Origin: Novosphingobium sp. CF614
Lineage (GTDB): Bacteria > Pseudomonadota > Alphaproteobacteria > Sphingomonadales > Sphingomonadaceae
Reading direction: 5' to 3'
NCBI RefSeq assembly: GCF_900113255.1
Contig: NZ_FOOR01000001.1
Coordinates: 62,001 to 126,000, forward strand
DNA length: 64,000 nt
Below are positions 55,662-63,183 of this stretch, one piece after another. The position numbers and the translations under genes are program-made. Numbering within the stretch: the first letter of the stretch is position 1; each line of letters starts with the position of its first letter. The notes under the pieces are model-generated. The model had not been told where the DNA came from. It did no database searches and saw nothing but the letters and a program-made list of their open reading frames with translations.

Positions 55662-56106
55662 CGACGGCGTCCACTTCGACGGCGGCGCCCAGCGGCAGGA
55701 CCGGCACGCCGACGGCGCTGCGGGCATGCCTGCCCGCCTCGCCGAACACCGCGACCATCAGTTCGGAGGCGCCATTGGCGACTTTGGGCTGATCGGTGAA
55801 ATAGCCGGCCGAGTTGACGAAGGCGCCCAGCTTGACCACCCGCTCCACCCGATCGAGCGAGCCCAGCGCCGCCTTGAGCTGCGCCAGGATCATCACCCCG
55901 CAGGCCTGCGCGGCCTCGATCCCCTCTTCCAGCGAGACGTCCTCGCCAAGCCGGCCGGTCACCAGCTCGCCGGCCACGAACGGCAACTGGCCCGAGACAT
56001 GGGCCAGCCCGCCGGCGACCACCACCGGAACGTAGGCGGCGACCGGCGCGGCCGGTTCGGGCAGGATCAGGCCGAGAGCCGCGAGGCGATTGTCGATCTC
56101 ACTCAT
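55642..56106 (-). CDS. RidA/YjgF-family protein
   Basis: A 154-residue member of the RidA superfamily, subgroup with the longer N-terminus (MSEIDNRLAALGLILPEPAAPVAAYVPVVVAGGLAHVSGQLPF). Family members deaminate reactive enamines/imines or have unknown roles. The conserved Arg of active RidA (near the end, GxPxR-type) is not obvious here: VGVPVLPLGAAVEVDAVVAV has Leu in that place, so imine deaminase activity is doubtful. It overlaps the HAD gene at ATGA 56103-56106. Confidence 0.85.
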   Translation of the reverse strand: MSEIDNRLAALGLILPEPAAPVAAYVPVVVAGGLAHVSGQLPFVAGELVTGRLGEDVSLEEGIEAAQACGVMILAQLKAALGSLDRVERVVKLGAFVNSAGYFTDQPKVANGASELMVAVFGEAGRHARSAVGVPVLPLGAAVEVDAVVAVRPA

Positions 56107-56747
56107 TTCGCTTGCAGGTCCTTTTCTTCGCAGGTCAGGCTTTCGAGCAGCCACGGCAGGGCGTTTTCCCACTGGTCGATTCGGGCATGGGCATGGCCGG
56201 CCGCATGGGCGCAGGCAATATGGGGCGCGATCAGCGGCTCGGCGCAAAGATGCAGGCGGCGCACGTGCGGCGCGACTTCACGGACCGAGCCGTGGTGCTG
56301 CGACAGGTCATCGATGAAGACCGCGCGGACCGGCCGGTATTCGTCGAGAATCGCCTGGAGCGCCGGCCCTTTCGGCCCCTGGTTGGTGAAGACCCGCAAA
56401 TCGATGCCATGCCCGGCCAGCTGCGCGCGGCGCGCCTCCCGGCGGAAATCGAGCAGGTTGGTCAGGACGACGACATCCGCGTGCTCGCGAATCGCCCGCA
56501 GCGCCTCGGCCGCGCCTTCCACCGGGGTCTGGCGGTGCATCTGGCCATCGAAGAACCGATTGAGCAATGCCCACATCTCCTGGTGTTCCAGCACCTCGCC
56601 GCTATCGATCCGGCGCATCGACTGGTGGAACTCGCCCCGCGCCATGTCGAAGGCAATCCCCTCGTCCTCGGCAAGCCAGTCGCGGAAGTGCGCGATCATG
56701 CGCAGCAGCACTTCATCGCAGTCGGTAATCAGCAGCGGCCGGTTCAT
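56103..56747 (-). CDS. HAD-superfamily hydrolase
   Basis: A 214-residue haloacid dehalogenase-fold protein. Motif I is LLITDCDEVLL (nucleophile Asp and acid Asp), motif II VVVLTNL, motif III lysine in NQGPKGPAL and motif IV AVFIDDLSQHH. The cap is a small helical insertion (residues about 25-80). Likely a phosphatase; substrate unknown. It overlaps ridA at ATGA and the DUF3572 gene by 4 bp, so these are one transcript. Confidence 0.87.
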   Translation of the reverse strand: MNRPLLITDCDEVLLRMIAHFRDWLAEDEGIAFDMARGEFHQSMRRIDSGEVLEHQEMWALLNRFFDGQMHRQTPVEGAAEALRAIREHADVVVLTNLLDFRREARRAQLAGHGIDLRVFTNQGPKGPALQAILDEYRPVRAVFIDDLSQHHGSVREVAPHVRRLHLCAEPLIAPHIACAHAAGHAHARIDQWENALPWLLESLTCEEKDLQAK

Positions 56748-56953
56748 GCGCCCAGCCTTTCGCGCGCGCCGGCAAGCTCCCGCGGGTCCACCCCCAGCAC
56801 GTCGGCGGCGGCGACAAGGTCCGGCTCGTGCGCGCAGAGGAAATCGAGCACCGCGGCCAATGTCGCCGGCTGGCCCAGCGAGGCGCGCAAGGCATCGGGT
56901 GTCAGGCCGGTCAGCGCCAGGAACCGGGCGGCGCGATCACCGTCGCCCAGCAC
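56744..56953 (-). CDS. DUF3572 family protein (start uncertain)
   Basis: The frame from GTG 56953 gives 69 residues (DRAARFLALTGLTPDALRASL, LDFLCAHEPDLVAAADVLGVDP), clearly the DUF3572 family, whose members are usually about 90 residues. The missing N-terminal part is present in frame upstream of the GTG as GADPQALALGALGW, but no ATG, GTG or TTG occurs before the upstream stop; ATT (57055-57053) or CTG (57061-57059) are the candidates. So the real gene is probably longer with a rare start. It is divergent from divK, a conserved alphaproteobacterial pairing. Function unknown. Confidence 0.72.
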   Translation of the reverse strand: MLGDGDRAARFLALTGLTPDALRASLGQPATLAAVLDFLCAHEPDLVAAADVLGVDPRELAGARERLGA

Positions 56954-57117
56954 CCAGCCGAGCGCGCCGAGCGCCAGCGCCTGCGGATCCGCGCCGGGCG
57001 TCTTGCGGGAGGATGGGCCGGAGGACGGGCCGGGGGATGGCGGCTCTCTAAGAATTGTCAGCCTCGCTTGCCTGGCGCATAGGGCGGTTTGACCTCAACA
57101 TGGTGCTCGGGCGTCGA

Positions 57118-57480
57118 ATGGCAAAGCGAATCCTCGTTGTCGAGGACAACGATCTCAATCGGAAGCTCTTTTGCGACGTGCTCAGGAGCCAGGGCTACGC
57201 GGTGGAGCCGGTGGCCGACGGGCTCGACGCGCTCGAACGGGCGCGCCAGTTCGTGCCGAACCTGGTGATAATGGACATCCAGCTGCCCAACGTCTCCGGG
57301 CTCGACCTGATCGAAGCCGCCAAGAAGGACCCGGTGCTGCGCGCCATCCCGATGCTGGCGGTCACCGCCTATGCCGGCAAGGGCGACGAGGAACGCATCC
57401 GCGAAGCGGGCGCCGAGGGCTATCTTGCCAAGCCGGTTTCGATCGGTCCGTTCATGCAGGCGGTAAGGGCATTGCTGTAG
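57118..57480 (+). CDS. divK: Single-domain response regulator DivK
   Basis: A 120-residue receiver domain without output domain: acidic residues in RILVVEDNDLN, phospho-acceptor Asp in LVIMDIQLPNVSG (about residue 53), and conserved Lys in GYLAKPVS. The sequence matches DivK, which in alphaproteobacteria links PleC and DivJ to control of CtrA and polarity. ATG 57118 is the start of the conserved strand; an in-frame ATG at 57055 adds 21 residues. The DUF3572 gene on the opposite side supports the call. Confidence 0.92.
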   Translation: MAKRILVVEDNDLNRKLFCDVLRSQGYAVEPVADGLDALERARQFVPNLVIMDIQLPNVSGLDLIEAAKKDPVLRAIPMLAVTAYAGKGDEERIREAGAEGYLAKPVSIGPFMQAVRALL

Positions 57481-57601
57481 ATGGGACGGCGAACGGATCG
57501 CGATTCAGGACGACGCGCGCTTGACTTTGCCCCCGCGCGCCGCTTTTGCGCCGCATTTCCCGGCCAGAGAGCCATCCGAAGCTATCGGAGCTGACAAGAC
57601 A

Positions 57602-57841
57602 ATGGATCGCGAAGAGACCTCCGCCCGGATCGCCGCGCTGATCGCGCCCTTCAACAAGAAGGAGGTGGCGATCACCGACCGAACCCGCTTTACCGACGAC
57701 CTGGAGTTCGACAGCCTGACCGTCATGGATTTCGTCGCCGCGATCGAGGACGAGTTCGACATCATCATCTCGATGAACCAGCAGGCCGAGATCGAGAACT
57801 ACGGCCAGCTCGTGGACGCCGTAGTGAAGCTGCGGGGCTGA
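57602..57841 (+). CDS. Acyl carrier protein dedicated to sphingolipid synthesis
   Basis: A 79-residue acyl carrier protein; the phosphopantetheine serine is in LEFDSLTVMDF (about residue 38) and helix III is acidic (AIEDEFDIII). It differs from the fatty-acid-synthase AcpP and lies 6 bp before the serine palmitoyltransferase gene, so it probably presents the acyl thioester to that enzyme, an arrangement known in sphingolipid-making alphaproteobacteria. ATG 57602 gives the standard length. Confidence 0.9.
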   Translation: MDREETSARIAALIAPFNKKEVAITDRTRFTDDLEFDSLTVMDFVAAIEDEFDIIISMNQQAEIENYGQLVDAVVKLRG

Positions 57842-57847
57842 AGGACC

Positions 57848-59086
57848 ATGACCGATATGCTCAGCGACAACATGACCGTCAGCCACACCGACCTGTTCAG
57901 CAAGTTCGATCCGCTGATCGAAATGCGCCGCAACCTGCTGGACTCGGGCGTCGAGGATCCGTTCGGGCTCGTCATGGAGCGCGTGCTCTCGCCCACCGTG
58001 GCGATGTGCAACGGGCGCGAGACGATCCTGCTCGGCACCTACAACTACATGGGAATGACTTTCGATCCCGACGTGATCGCCGCCGGCAAGCAGGCGCTCG
58101 ACGATTTCGGTTCCGGCACCACCGGCAGCCGCGTGCTGAACGGGACTTACGCGGGGCACCGCGCGGTGGAGCAGGCGCTGTGCGAATTCTACGCCATGGA
58201 TCATGCCATGGTGTTCTCGACCGGCTACCAGGCGAACCTCGGCATCATTTCCACCATCGCCGGAAAGGGCGATTACATCGTCCTCGACATCGACAGCCAT
58301 GCCTCGATCTGGGACGGGTGCAAGATGGGCGACGCCGAAGTGGTGCCCTTCAAGCACAACGATATCGAGGCGATGGAAAAGCGCCTGCGCCGCATTCCCG
58401 ACGGCGCCGGCAAGCTGGTGGTGCTCGAGGGCGTCTATTCGATGCTGGGCGATATCGCGCCGCTGAAGGACATGATCGCGGTCGCCAGGAAGTACGGCGC
58501 CATGGTGCTGGTGGACGAAGCGCATTCGATGGGCTTCATCGGGCCCAACGGGCGCGGCGTGGCCGAGGACCAGGGCTGCCTGGACCAGGTGGACTTCGTG
58601 ATCGGCACGTTCTCCAAGTCGGTCGGCACGGTCGGCGGCTTCTGCGTTTCGAACCATCCCAAGTTCGAGATCATGCGCCTGGTCTGCCGCCCCTACGTGT
58701 TCACCGCCAGCCTGCCGCCGAGCGTGGTGGCCACCGCCCGCACCTCGATCCGCAAGCTGATGCACGCCGGGGCCAAGCGCGCGCATCTGTGGGAGAATTC
58801 CAAGACGCTGCACAAGGGCCTCAAGGACGCGGGCTTCCAGCTCGGCACCGATAGCCCGCAGAGCGCGATCATCGCGGTCATCATGCCCGATCTCGAACGC
58901 GGCGCCGCGATGTGGGAGGCGCTGCTGCACGAGGGGCTCTACGTCAACCTCGCCCGGCCGCCCGCCACCCCGGCGAACATGACGCTGCTGCGCTGCTCGC
59001 TCTGCGCCGAGCATTCGGCGGCGCAAGTGCAGCAGATCATCGGCATGTTCACCCGCGCGGGCAAGGCAGTGGGCATCCTGGGCTGA
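57848..59086 (+). CDS. spt: Serine palmitoyltransferase
   Basis: A 412-residue soluble alpha-oxoamine synthase condensing serine with an acyl thioester to 3-ketosphinganine, the first step of sphingolipid synthesis. The PLP lysine is in GTFSKSVGTVGG; LVDEAHSMGFIGPNGRG and FGSGTTGSRVLNGTYAGHRAVEQAL are family hallmarks. Unlike most alpha-oxoamine synthases it is associated with an adjacent ACP, pointing to lipid rather than cofactor synthesis. The length fits the bacterial Sphingomonas enzyme (about 420). Downstream SGNH hydrolase starts 5 bp after. Confidence 0.93.
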   Translation: MTDMLSDNMTVSHTDLFSKFDPLIEMRRNLLDSGVEDPFGLVMERVLSPTVAMCNGRETILLGTYNYMGMTFDPDVIAAGKQALDDFGSGTTGSRVLNGTYAGHRAVEQALCEFYAMDHAMVFSTGYQANLGIISTIAGKGDYIVLDIDSHASIWDGCKMGDAEVVPFKHNDIEAMEKRLRRIPDGAGKLVVLEGVYSMLGDIAPLKDMIAVARKYGAMVLVDEAHSMGFIGPNGRGVAEDQGCLDQVDFVIGTFSKSVGTVGGFCVSNHPKFEIMRLVCRPYVFTASLPPSVVATARTSIRKLMHAGAKRAHLWENSKTLHKGLKDAGFQLGTDSPQSAIIAVIMPDLERGAAMWEALLHEGLYVNLARPPATPANMTLLRCSLCAEHSAAQVQQIIGMFTRAGKAVGILG

Positions 59087-59090
59087 GATC

Positions 59091-59888
59091 GTGGCAGGCG
59101 GGCCGCGGAGCGTTCGCCTCTCGGTCGTCGTGGCCGGGCTGGCGCTGGGCATCGGCCTCTATCTCGCGATCGGCCAGTACCGGGCCTGGACGCGCGCCGG
59201 CCTGATCGGGCTGACCGAGCGCCCCTGCACCGCCGAGGGCGAGCCCATCACCGGGGACCCTTACGACGACTGGGCGGCGCTGTGCTTCTACCGCGAACGC
59301 AACGCCCGCCTGCTCGCCGCGGGCGCGCAGCCCGAAGTGGTGATGATCGGCGATTCGCTGACGATGGGCTGGCCCGGCCTCGGTCCAGAGGACCAGGACG
59401 GCGCCATCGTCAATCGCGGCATCGGCAGGCAATCGAGCGGGCAGGTCCTGCTGAGGTTCATGGCCGACGCGGTGCGGCTGCGCCCGCGCTTCGCCCACAT
59501 CCTGGTCGGCACCAACGACGTCGCCGGAACCACCGGCCCGGCGGCGCCCGGCCAGCTGCGCGACAATGTGATCGCCATGATCGAGATCGCGCGGGCCAAT
59601 CGCATCGGCGTGATCCTGGGCACCGTCCCGCCAGCGCGCGGCTTCGATTTCGGCGCGCGCGGCGATCCGCGCGAAGCGATCGCGCGGGCCAACGCGGAAC
59701 TGGCGGCCATCGCGCGCGAACAGCCCGGGGTCGTGCTGGCGGACTACCACGCGGTCCTCTCCAACCCCGACGGCTCGGTACGGCAGGGCCTGTTCCTCGA
59801 CGGCGTCCACCCCGACGCGGCGGGCTACGCGGCGATGCGCCCGGTGTTCGAACGCGCGCTCGGCCAGGCGATCAGTGGATCGAGATGA
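59091..59888 (+). CDS. SGNH/GDSL-family hydrolase
   Basis: A 265-residue hydrolase with an N-terminal membrane anchor (LSVVVAGLALGIGLYLAIGQY, residues 9-29). Block I is MIGDSLTMGW (nucleophile Ser), block II Gly in VNRGIGRQ, block III GTNDVAG, and block V DGVHPDAAGY (Asp and His). It probably deacylates or de-esterifies a lipid or glycan in the periplasm. GTG 59091 lies 5 bp after the spt stop, so it belongs to the acp-spt transcript. A link to sphingolipids is inference only. Confidence 0.87.
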   Translation: MAGGPRSVRLSVVVAGLALGIGLYLAIGQYRAWTRAGLIGLTERPCTAEGEPITGDPYDDWAALCFYRERNARLLAAGAQPEVVMIGDSLTMGWPGLGPEDQDGAIVNRGIGRQSSGQVLLRFMADAVRLRPRFAHILVGTNDVAGTTGPAAPGQLRDNVIAMIEIARANRIGVILGTVPPARGFDFGARGDPREAIARANAELAAIAREQPGVVLADYHAVLSNPDGSVRQGLFLDGVHPDAAGYAAMRPVFERALGQAISGSR

Positions 59889-60195
59889 TCCCGTCCACCG
59901 CGCGCCATTCCTGCGGGCCGATCAGGTGGTTGTGGGCGATGCGCACCGAATGCAGCGGCCCTTCGATCTCGCGCCGCCAGTAGTCGAGGAAATCGCGCAG
60001 CACCGGAAAGCGCGGGGCGATGTCGAATTGCTGGAAGGCGAAAAGCTGCAAGAGCTTGGGATGGTCCGGAAGGAAATAGTGGATCTCGATCGTCGTCAGG
60101 CCGTAGCCTTCGAGCTGCCTGAGAAAATCGGGCGATGCGCGGGAATCGGTTGAAGCCCGAAAACCTGACGAGGAACCTTCCAGTCGACCAGCCAT
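59872..60195 (-). CDS. Usg-family protein
   Basis: A 107-residue member of the alphaproteobacterial Usg family (DFLRQLEGYGLTTIEIHYFLPDHPKLLQLFAFQQFDIAPRFP, LHSVRIAHNHLIGPQEWRAVDGIISIH). Its role is unknown; the old name refers to a gene near asd. The first ~24 residues are not conserved (SSSGFRASTDSRAS) so a shorter start is possible. Its 3' end overlaps the SGNH gene by 17 bp on the opposite strand. An inverted repeat lies just upstream. Confidence 0.83.
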   Translation of the reverse strand: MAGRLEGSSSGFRASTDSRASPDFLRQLEGYGLTTIEIHYFLPDHPKLLQLFAFQQFDIAPRFPVLRDFLDYWRREIEGPLHSVRIAHNHLIGPQEWRAVDGIISIH

Positions 60196-60208
60196 AGTCC
60201 TCCTTTCG

Positions 60209-60237
60209 GCACCGCACGCTTATTGCGGTGCAGCAAT
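60209..60237 (-). promoter_or_regulatory. Overlapping palindromes upstream of the usg gene
   Basis: GCACCGCA (60209-60216) and TGCGGTGC (60224-60231) form 8-bp arms, and ATTGC...GCAAT (60222-60237) a second palindrome containing TGCA. The TTGC/TGCA pattern resembles PhaR-type sites of phasin promoters. Position (14-42 bp before the start) suits an operator. Confidence 0.35.
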
Positions 60238-60355
60238 CGAAAGATGACACACCAGCGACTACAGTCAAGTATCCGGCATTACCGGGAAATTCCGGAGGCG
60301 AGCGTTATCGCATCGTCATGAAACGGGCGGCGCCGGCAAGCGAGGATCGGCGGCC

Positions 60356-60994
60356 TCAGCCCATCGCCAGACTCGTGGCCGAGGCGCATTTTTCGCCGGT
60401 TTCCTTCGCGCCGCCGCCCAACAGGGCCAGGGCCAGGAAGCCGGCGACGATCAGGATCGCGAACGCCGCCGTCACCTTGCCCAGGTGCTGGTCGATCACC
60501 GCCTTGATCGGCGCGCCGAACAGGCGGAACAGCACGCCCACGATCATGAAGCTGATCGCGCGCGAGACGATCGAGGCGGCGATGAAGACCATCAGGTTCA
60601 TGCCGATGAACCCGGCGGTGATCGTCAGCAGCTTGAAGGGGATCGGCGTCGCGCCCTTCACGATCAGGATCTCCGCCCCGTATTCGCGCAAGTAGCAGGC
60701 CGCCTTGGGAAAGCTTTCGGCAAGGCCCAGCGCGCGCAGCAGCGTCTGGCCGAAAGCCTCGTAGGCGAAATGGCCGATCGCGTAGCCCAGCAGCCCGCCG
60801 ATGACCGAGCCGATAGTGGCGATGGCCGCGAAGCGCAGCGCCTTCTTCGGTTCGGCCAGGCACATCAGGCCCAGCAGCGGGTGCGGGGGAACCGGGAAGA
60901 AGCTGGCCTCCACGAAGGCGAAGGCGGCAAGCCACCACCCGGCGTGGCGATGCGCCGCCTTGGCCATGGTCCAGTCGTAAAGGCGGCGCAGCAT
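60356..60994 (-). CDS. YqaA/DedA-type (VTT domain) membrane protein
   Basis: A 212-residue inner-membrane protein with about five hydrophobic segments (WWLAAFAFVEASFFPVPPHPLLGLMCL; FAAIATIGSVIGGLLGYAIGHF; the reentrant motif GATPIPFKLLTITAGFIGMNL; two C-terminal helices). The EASFFPVPPH and P-F-K patterns fit the VTT/SNARE-associated family, which includes lipid scramblases. ATG 60994 begins the conserved MLRRLYDWTM. Substrate unknown; the gene is next to the GTA cluster by position only. Confidence 0.85.
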   Translation of the reverse strand: MLRRLYDWTMAKAAHRHAGWWLAAFAFVEASFFPVPPHPLLGLMCLAEPKKALRFAAIATIGSVIGGLLGYAIGHFAYEAFGQTLLRALGLAESFPKAACYLREYGAEILIVKGATPIPFKLLTITAGFIGMNLMVFIAASIVSRAISFMIVGVLFRLFGAPIKAVIDQHLGKVTAAFAILIVAGFLALALLGGGAKETGEKCASATSLAMG

Positions 60995-61061
60995 CGATGT
61001 CTCCGGAAGACCCCCGATGCGGGGGGCTTGTGTCAAATCCCTTTGGCCGGGGCTCAACTCC

Positions 61062-61079
61062 CCTCCCCCGAAGGGGAGG
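61062..61079. repeat. CCTCCCC/GGGGAGG palindrome
   Basis: CCTCCCC, CGAA loop, GGGGAGG in the 263-bp gap between the divergent YqaA-type and terminase genes. Same core as at 30787, 27150 and 63141. Confidence 0.6.
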
Positions 61080-61163
61080 AACGCGATGGGGCCCGCTCAC
61101 CGTGCGCCGGTACTAATCGCCATGCTGCGTCGCGGCAAGGGATAACCTATATGGTTATTTGTA

Positions 61164-61192
61164 TTGACATCGGCGCACTTTTTCGGTACATA
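61164..61192 (+). promoter_or_regulatory. Candidate promoter of the GTA-like cluster
   Basis: TTGACA (61164-61169), 17-bp spacer, TACATA (61187-61192), in an AT-rich stretch unlike the flanking DNA; AACC and GGTT (61144-61156) flank a TATAT just upstream. The predicted leader is about 60 nt to the first gene. Confidence 0.5.
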
Positions 61193-61257
61193 ACGGGAAC
61201 ATCGCGAAAGGCGGCGATTCGCCCTTCCCCGCAGGCTTCAGCAAAGGTCCAGCTCAG

Positions 61258-61776
61258 ATGATCGATCCGACACCGGTCTCCGCGCGCAGGAAACAGGGCG
61301 GGAAACAGGAAAGGAAGCCGACGGGCCACTGGCGCACCTATTTCCTGGTCGCGCTGGCGGAAACCTCGAACGTCACTGCCGCCAGCGCCGCCGCCGGGGT
61401 CCATCCCAGCCGCGCCTACAAGGCCTGCCGCGAGGAACCGGGGTTCGCCCGCGAATGGCGCGCCGCCTTGCTTGAGGGATACGAGAGCCTGGAGCTGGAA
61501 CTGCTCCACCGCCTGCGCTTCGGCGAGCCGAGGGACGGCGAGGTGAAGTTCGACAACGCCGCCGCGCTGCGCCTGCTGGGGCTGCACCGCGAAACCGTGG
61601 CGCGCGAACGCGCGATCCGGGAAAACGAGGATCTGGCGGTGGTGCGCGCCTCCATCCAGGCCAAGCTGGCGCGGCTGCGCGAACAAGTCCTGGCCCGCCG
61701 CGCGCGCCCGAAACGCACCAAGAGCGTGAAAACCGCGAAGAGCGCGAAGACCGCGAAAGGCGGGGTTCGTGGCTAG
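61258..61776 (+). CDS. GTA/phage small terminase subunit-like protein
   Basis: A 172-residue protein with an N-terminal helix-turn-helix-like segment (FLVALAETSNVTAASAAAGVHPSRAYKACREEPGFAREW, about residues 24-62), a helical middle and a strongly basic tail (KRTKSVKTAKSAKTAKGG). Immediately upstream of a large terminase, overlapping by 8 bp, it occupies the place of RcGTA gene 1. Small terminases bind DNA and regulate the packaging motor. Identification rests on position and fold-like features, since these proteins diverge fast. Confidence 0.7.
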   Translation: MIDPTPVSARRKQGGKQERKPTGHWRTYFLVALAETSNVTAASAAAGVHPSRAYKACREEPGFAREWRAALLEGYESLELELLHRLRFGEPRDGEVKFDNAAALRLLGLHRETVARERAIRENEDLAVVRASIQAKLARLREQVLARRARPKRTKSVKTAKSAKTAKGGVRG

Positions 61777-63133
61777 GCCGGAACGCGATCCGCTGCACTG
61801 GCTGAGCGAGGCGCGCGGCAGCGAACTCGAAGACTTCGCCGCCGCGCTCGATCCCGCCGAACAGCGCGAGTGGCGCTGGACCTGGGCGATCTGGGCGCGC
61901 AAGTCGCAGCTCGCCCCGCCGGGGGACTGGCGCGTCTGGCTGGTCATGGCCGGGCGCGGCTTCGGCAAGACGCGCAGCGGCGCCGAATGGGTCACTGCCG
62001 TGGCGGAGCAGCATCCCGAAGCGCGCATCGCCCTGGTCGCGGCCAACCTTGCCGAGGCCCGCGCCGTCATGGTCGAAGGCGAAAGCGGGCTGATGGCGAT
62101 CGGCGCGCCGTGGCGCCGGCCGGTCTTCGAACCCTCGCTGCGGCGGCTGACCTGGCCGAACGGGGCGCAGGCCCTGCTCTATTCGGCGGGCGAGCCCGAA
62201 TCGCTGCGCGGGCCCCAGCACAGCCATGCCTGGTGCGACGAAATCGCCAAGTGGGACAATGCCGGCGGCCGCGCCGTGGCGAGCTGGGACAACCTGATGC
62301 TGGGCCTGCGCCTGGGTGACCGCCCGCGCACCGTCGCGACCACGACGCCGCGCGCCGTCCCGCTGGTCGCCCGGCTGCTGGCGGAAGGAAAGGACGGCGG
62401 CATCGCCGTCACGCGCGGCGGCACGTTCGAGAACGCGGCCAACCTGCCGGCGGCGTTCCTGCGCTCGGTGCGGCGGACTTACGCGGGCACGCAGCTCGGC
62501 CGCCAGGAACTCGACGGCGAGTTGCTGACCGACATCGAGGGCGCGCTGTGGACGCGCGCGCTGCTGGAACAATGCCGCGAGACCGCGGCGACCGGGCCCT
62601 TGCCGCCAGAGCCCGCCCGTCCGGAACTCGCCCGCATCGTCGTCGGCGTCGACCCGCCCGCCTCGGAGGGAGGCGATGCCTGCGGCATCGTCGTCGCCGC
62701 CCTTGCGGCGGACGGCACCGCGCGGGTGCTGGCCGATGCCTCGGTGCGCAAGGCCAGCCCCGAGCGCTGGGCCCGCGCCGTCGCCCGCGCCGCCCAGGCC
62801 TGGCATGCCGACCGGGTCGTCGCCGAGGCCAACCAGGGCGGCGCCATGGTGGGAAGCGTGCTGCGCGCCGCCCAGCTCGCGCTGCCGCTGAAGCTGGTCC
62901 ACGCCAGCCGGGGCAAGGACGCGCGCGCCGAGCCGGTCGCCGCGCTCTACGAAGCCGGCCGGGTGCGCCACGCCGGCACTTTCCCGGAGCTGGAGGATGA
63001 ATTGTGCGGCCTCGTCACGGGCGGCGCCTACCAGGGCCCGGGGCGATCGCCGGACCGGGCGGACGCACTGGTCTGGGCACTGACCGAGCTGATGCTGGGC
63101 CGAAGCGCGCAGCCGAAGATCCGAATGACCTGA
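61769..63133 (+). CDS. Large terminase subunit (GTA-like DNA packaging ATPase)
   Basis: A 454-residue packaging motor. The ATPase Walker A-like motif is VMAGRGFGKTRSGAEWV (about residues 56-72), Walker B SHAWCDEIAKW and the coupling motif TTTPRAVPL. The nuclease half begins at ARIVVGVDPPASEGGDACG (Asp metal ligand), with VVAEANQGG and SPDRADALVWALTELM carrying further acidic residues. GTG 61769 overlaps the preceding gene. The sequence fits the RcGTA g2 group of alphaproteobacteria, with no phage replication or integration genes in view to the left. Confidence 0.9.
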   Translation: MARPERDPLHWLSEARGSELEDFAAALDPAEQREWRWTWAIWARKSQLAPPGDWRVWLVMAGRGFGKTRSGAEWVTAVAEQHPEARIALVAANLAEARAVMVEGESGLMAIGAPWRRPVFEPSLRRLTWPNGAQALLYSAGEPESLRGPQHSHAWCDEIAKWDNAGGRAVASWDNLMLGLRLGDRPRTVATTTPRAVPLVARLLAEGKDGGIAVTRGGTFENAANLPAAFLRSVRRTYAGTQLGRQELDGELLTDIEGALWTRALLEQCRETAATGPLPPEPARPELARIVVGVDPPASEGGDACGIVVAALAADGTARVLADASVRKASPERWARAVARAAQAWHADRVVAEANQGGAMVGSVLRAAQLALPLKLVHASRGKDARAEPVAALYEAGRVRHAGTFPELEDELCGLVTGGAYQGPGRSPDRADALVWALTELMLGRSAQPKIRMT

Positions 63134-63140
63134 ACGCCTC

Positions 63141-63163
63141 GTCCTCCCCGTGCCGGGGAGGAC
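63141..63163. repeat. GTCCTCCCCG hairpin between terminase and portal genes
   Basis: Perfect 10-bp arms with TGC loop (63141-63150, 63154-63163), 7 bp after the terminase stop. Shares the CCTCCCC core of the dispersed palindromes; it might also reduce read-through into the portal gene. Confidence 0.65.
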
Positions 63164-63183
63164 CGGAACACGAAAGGAATCCG

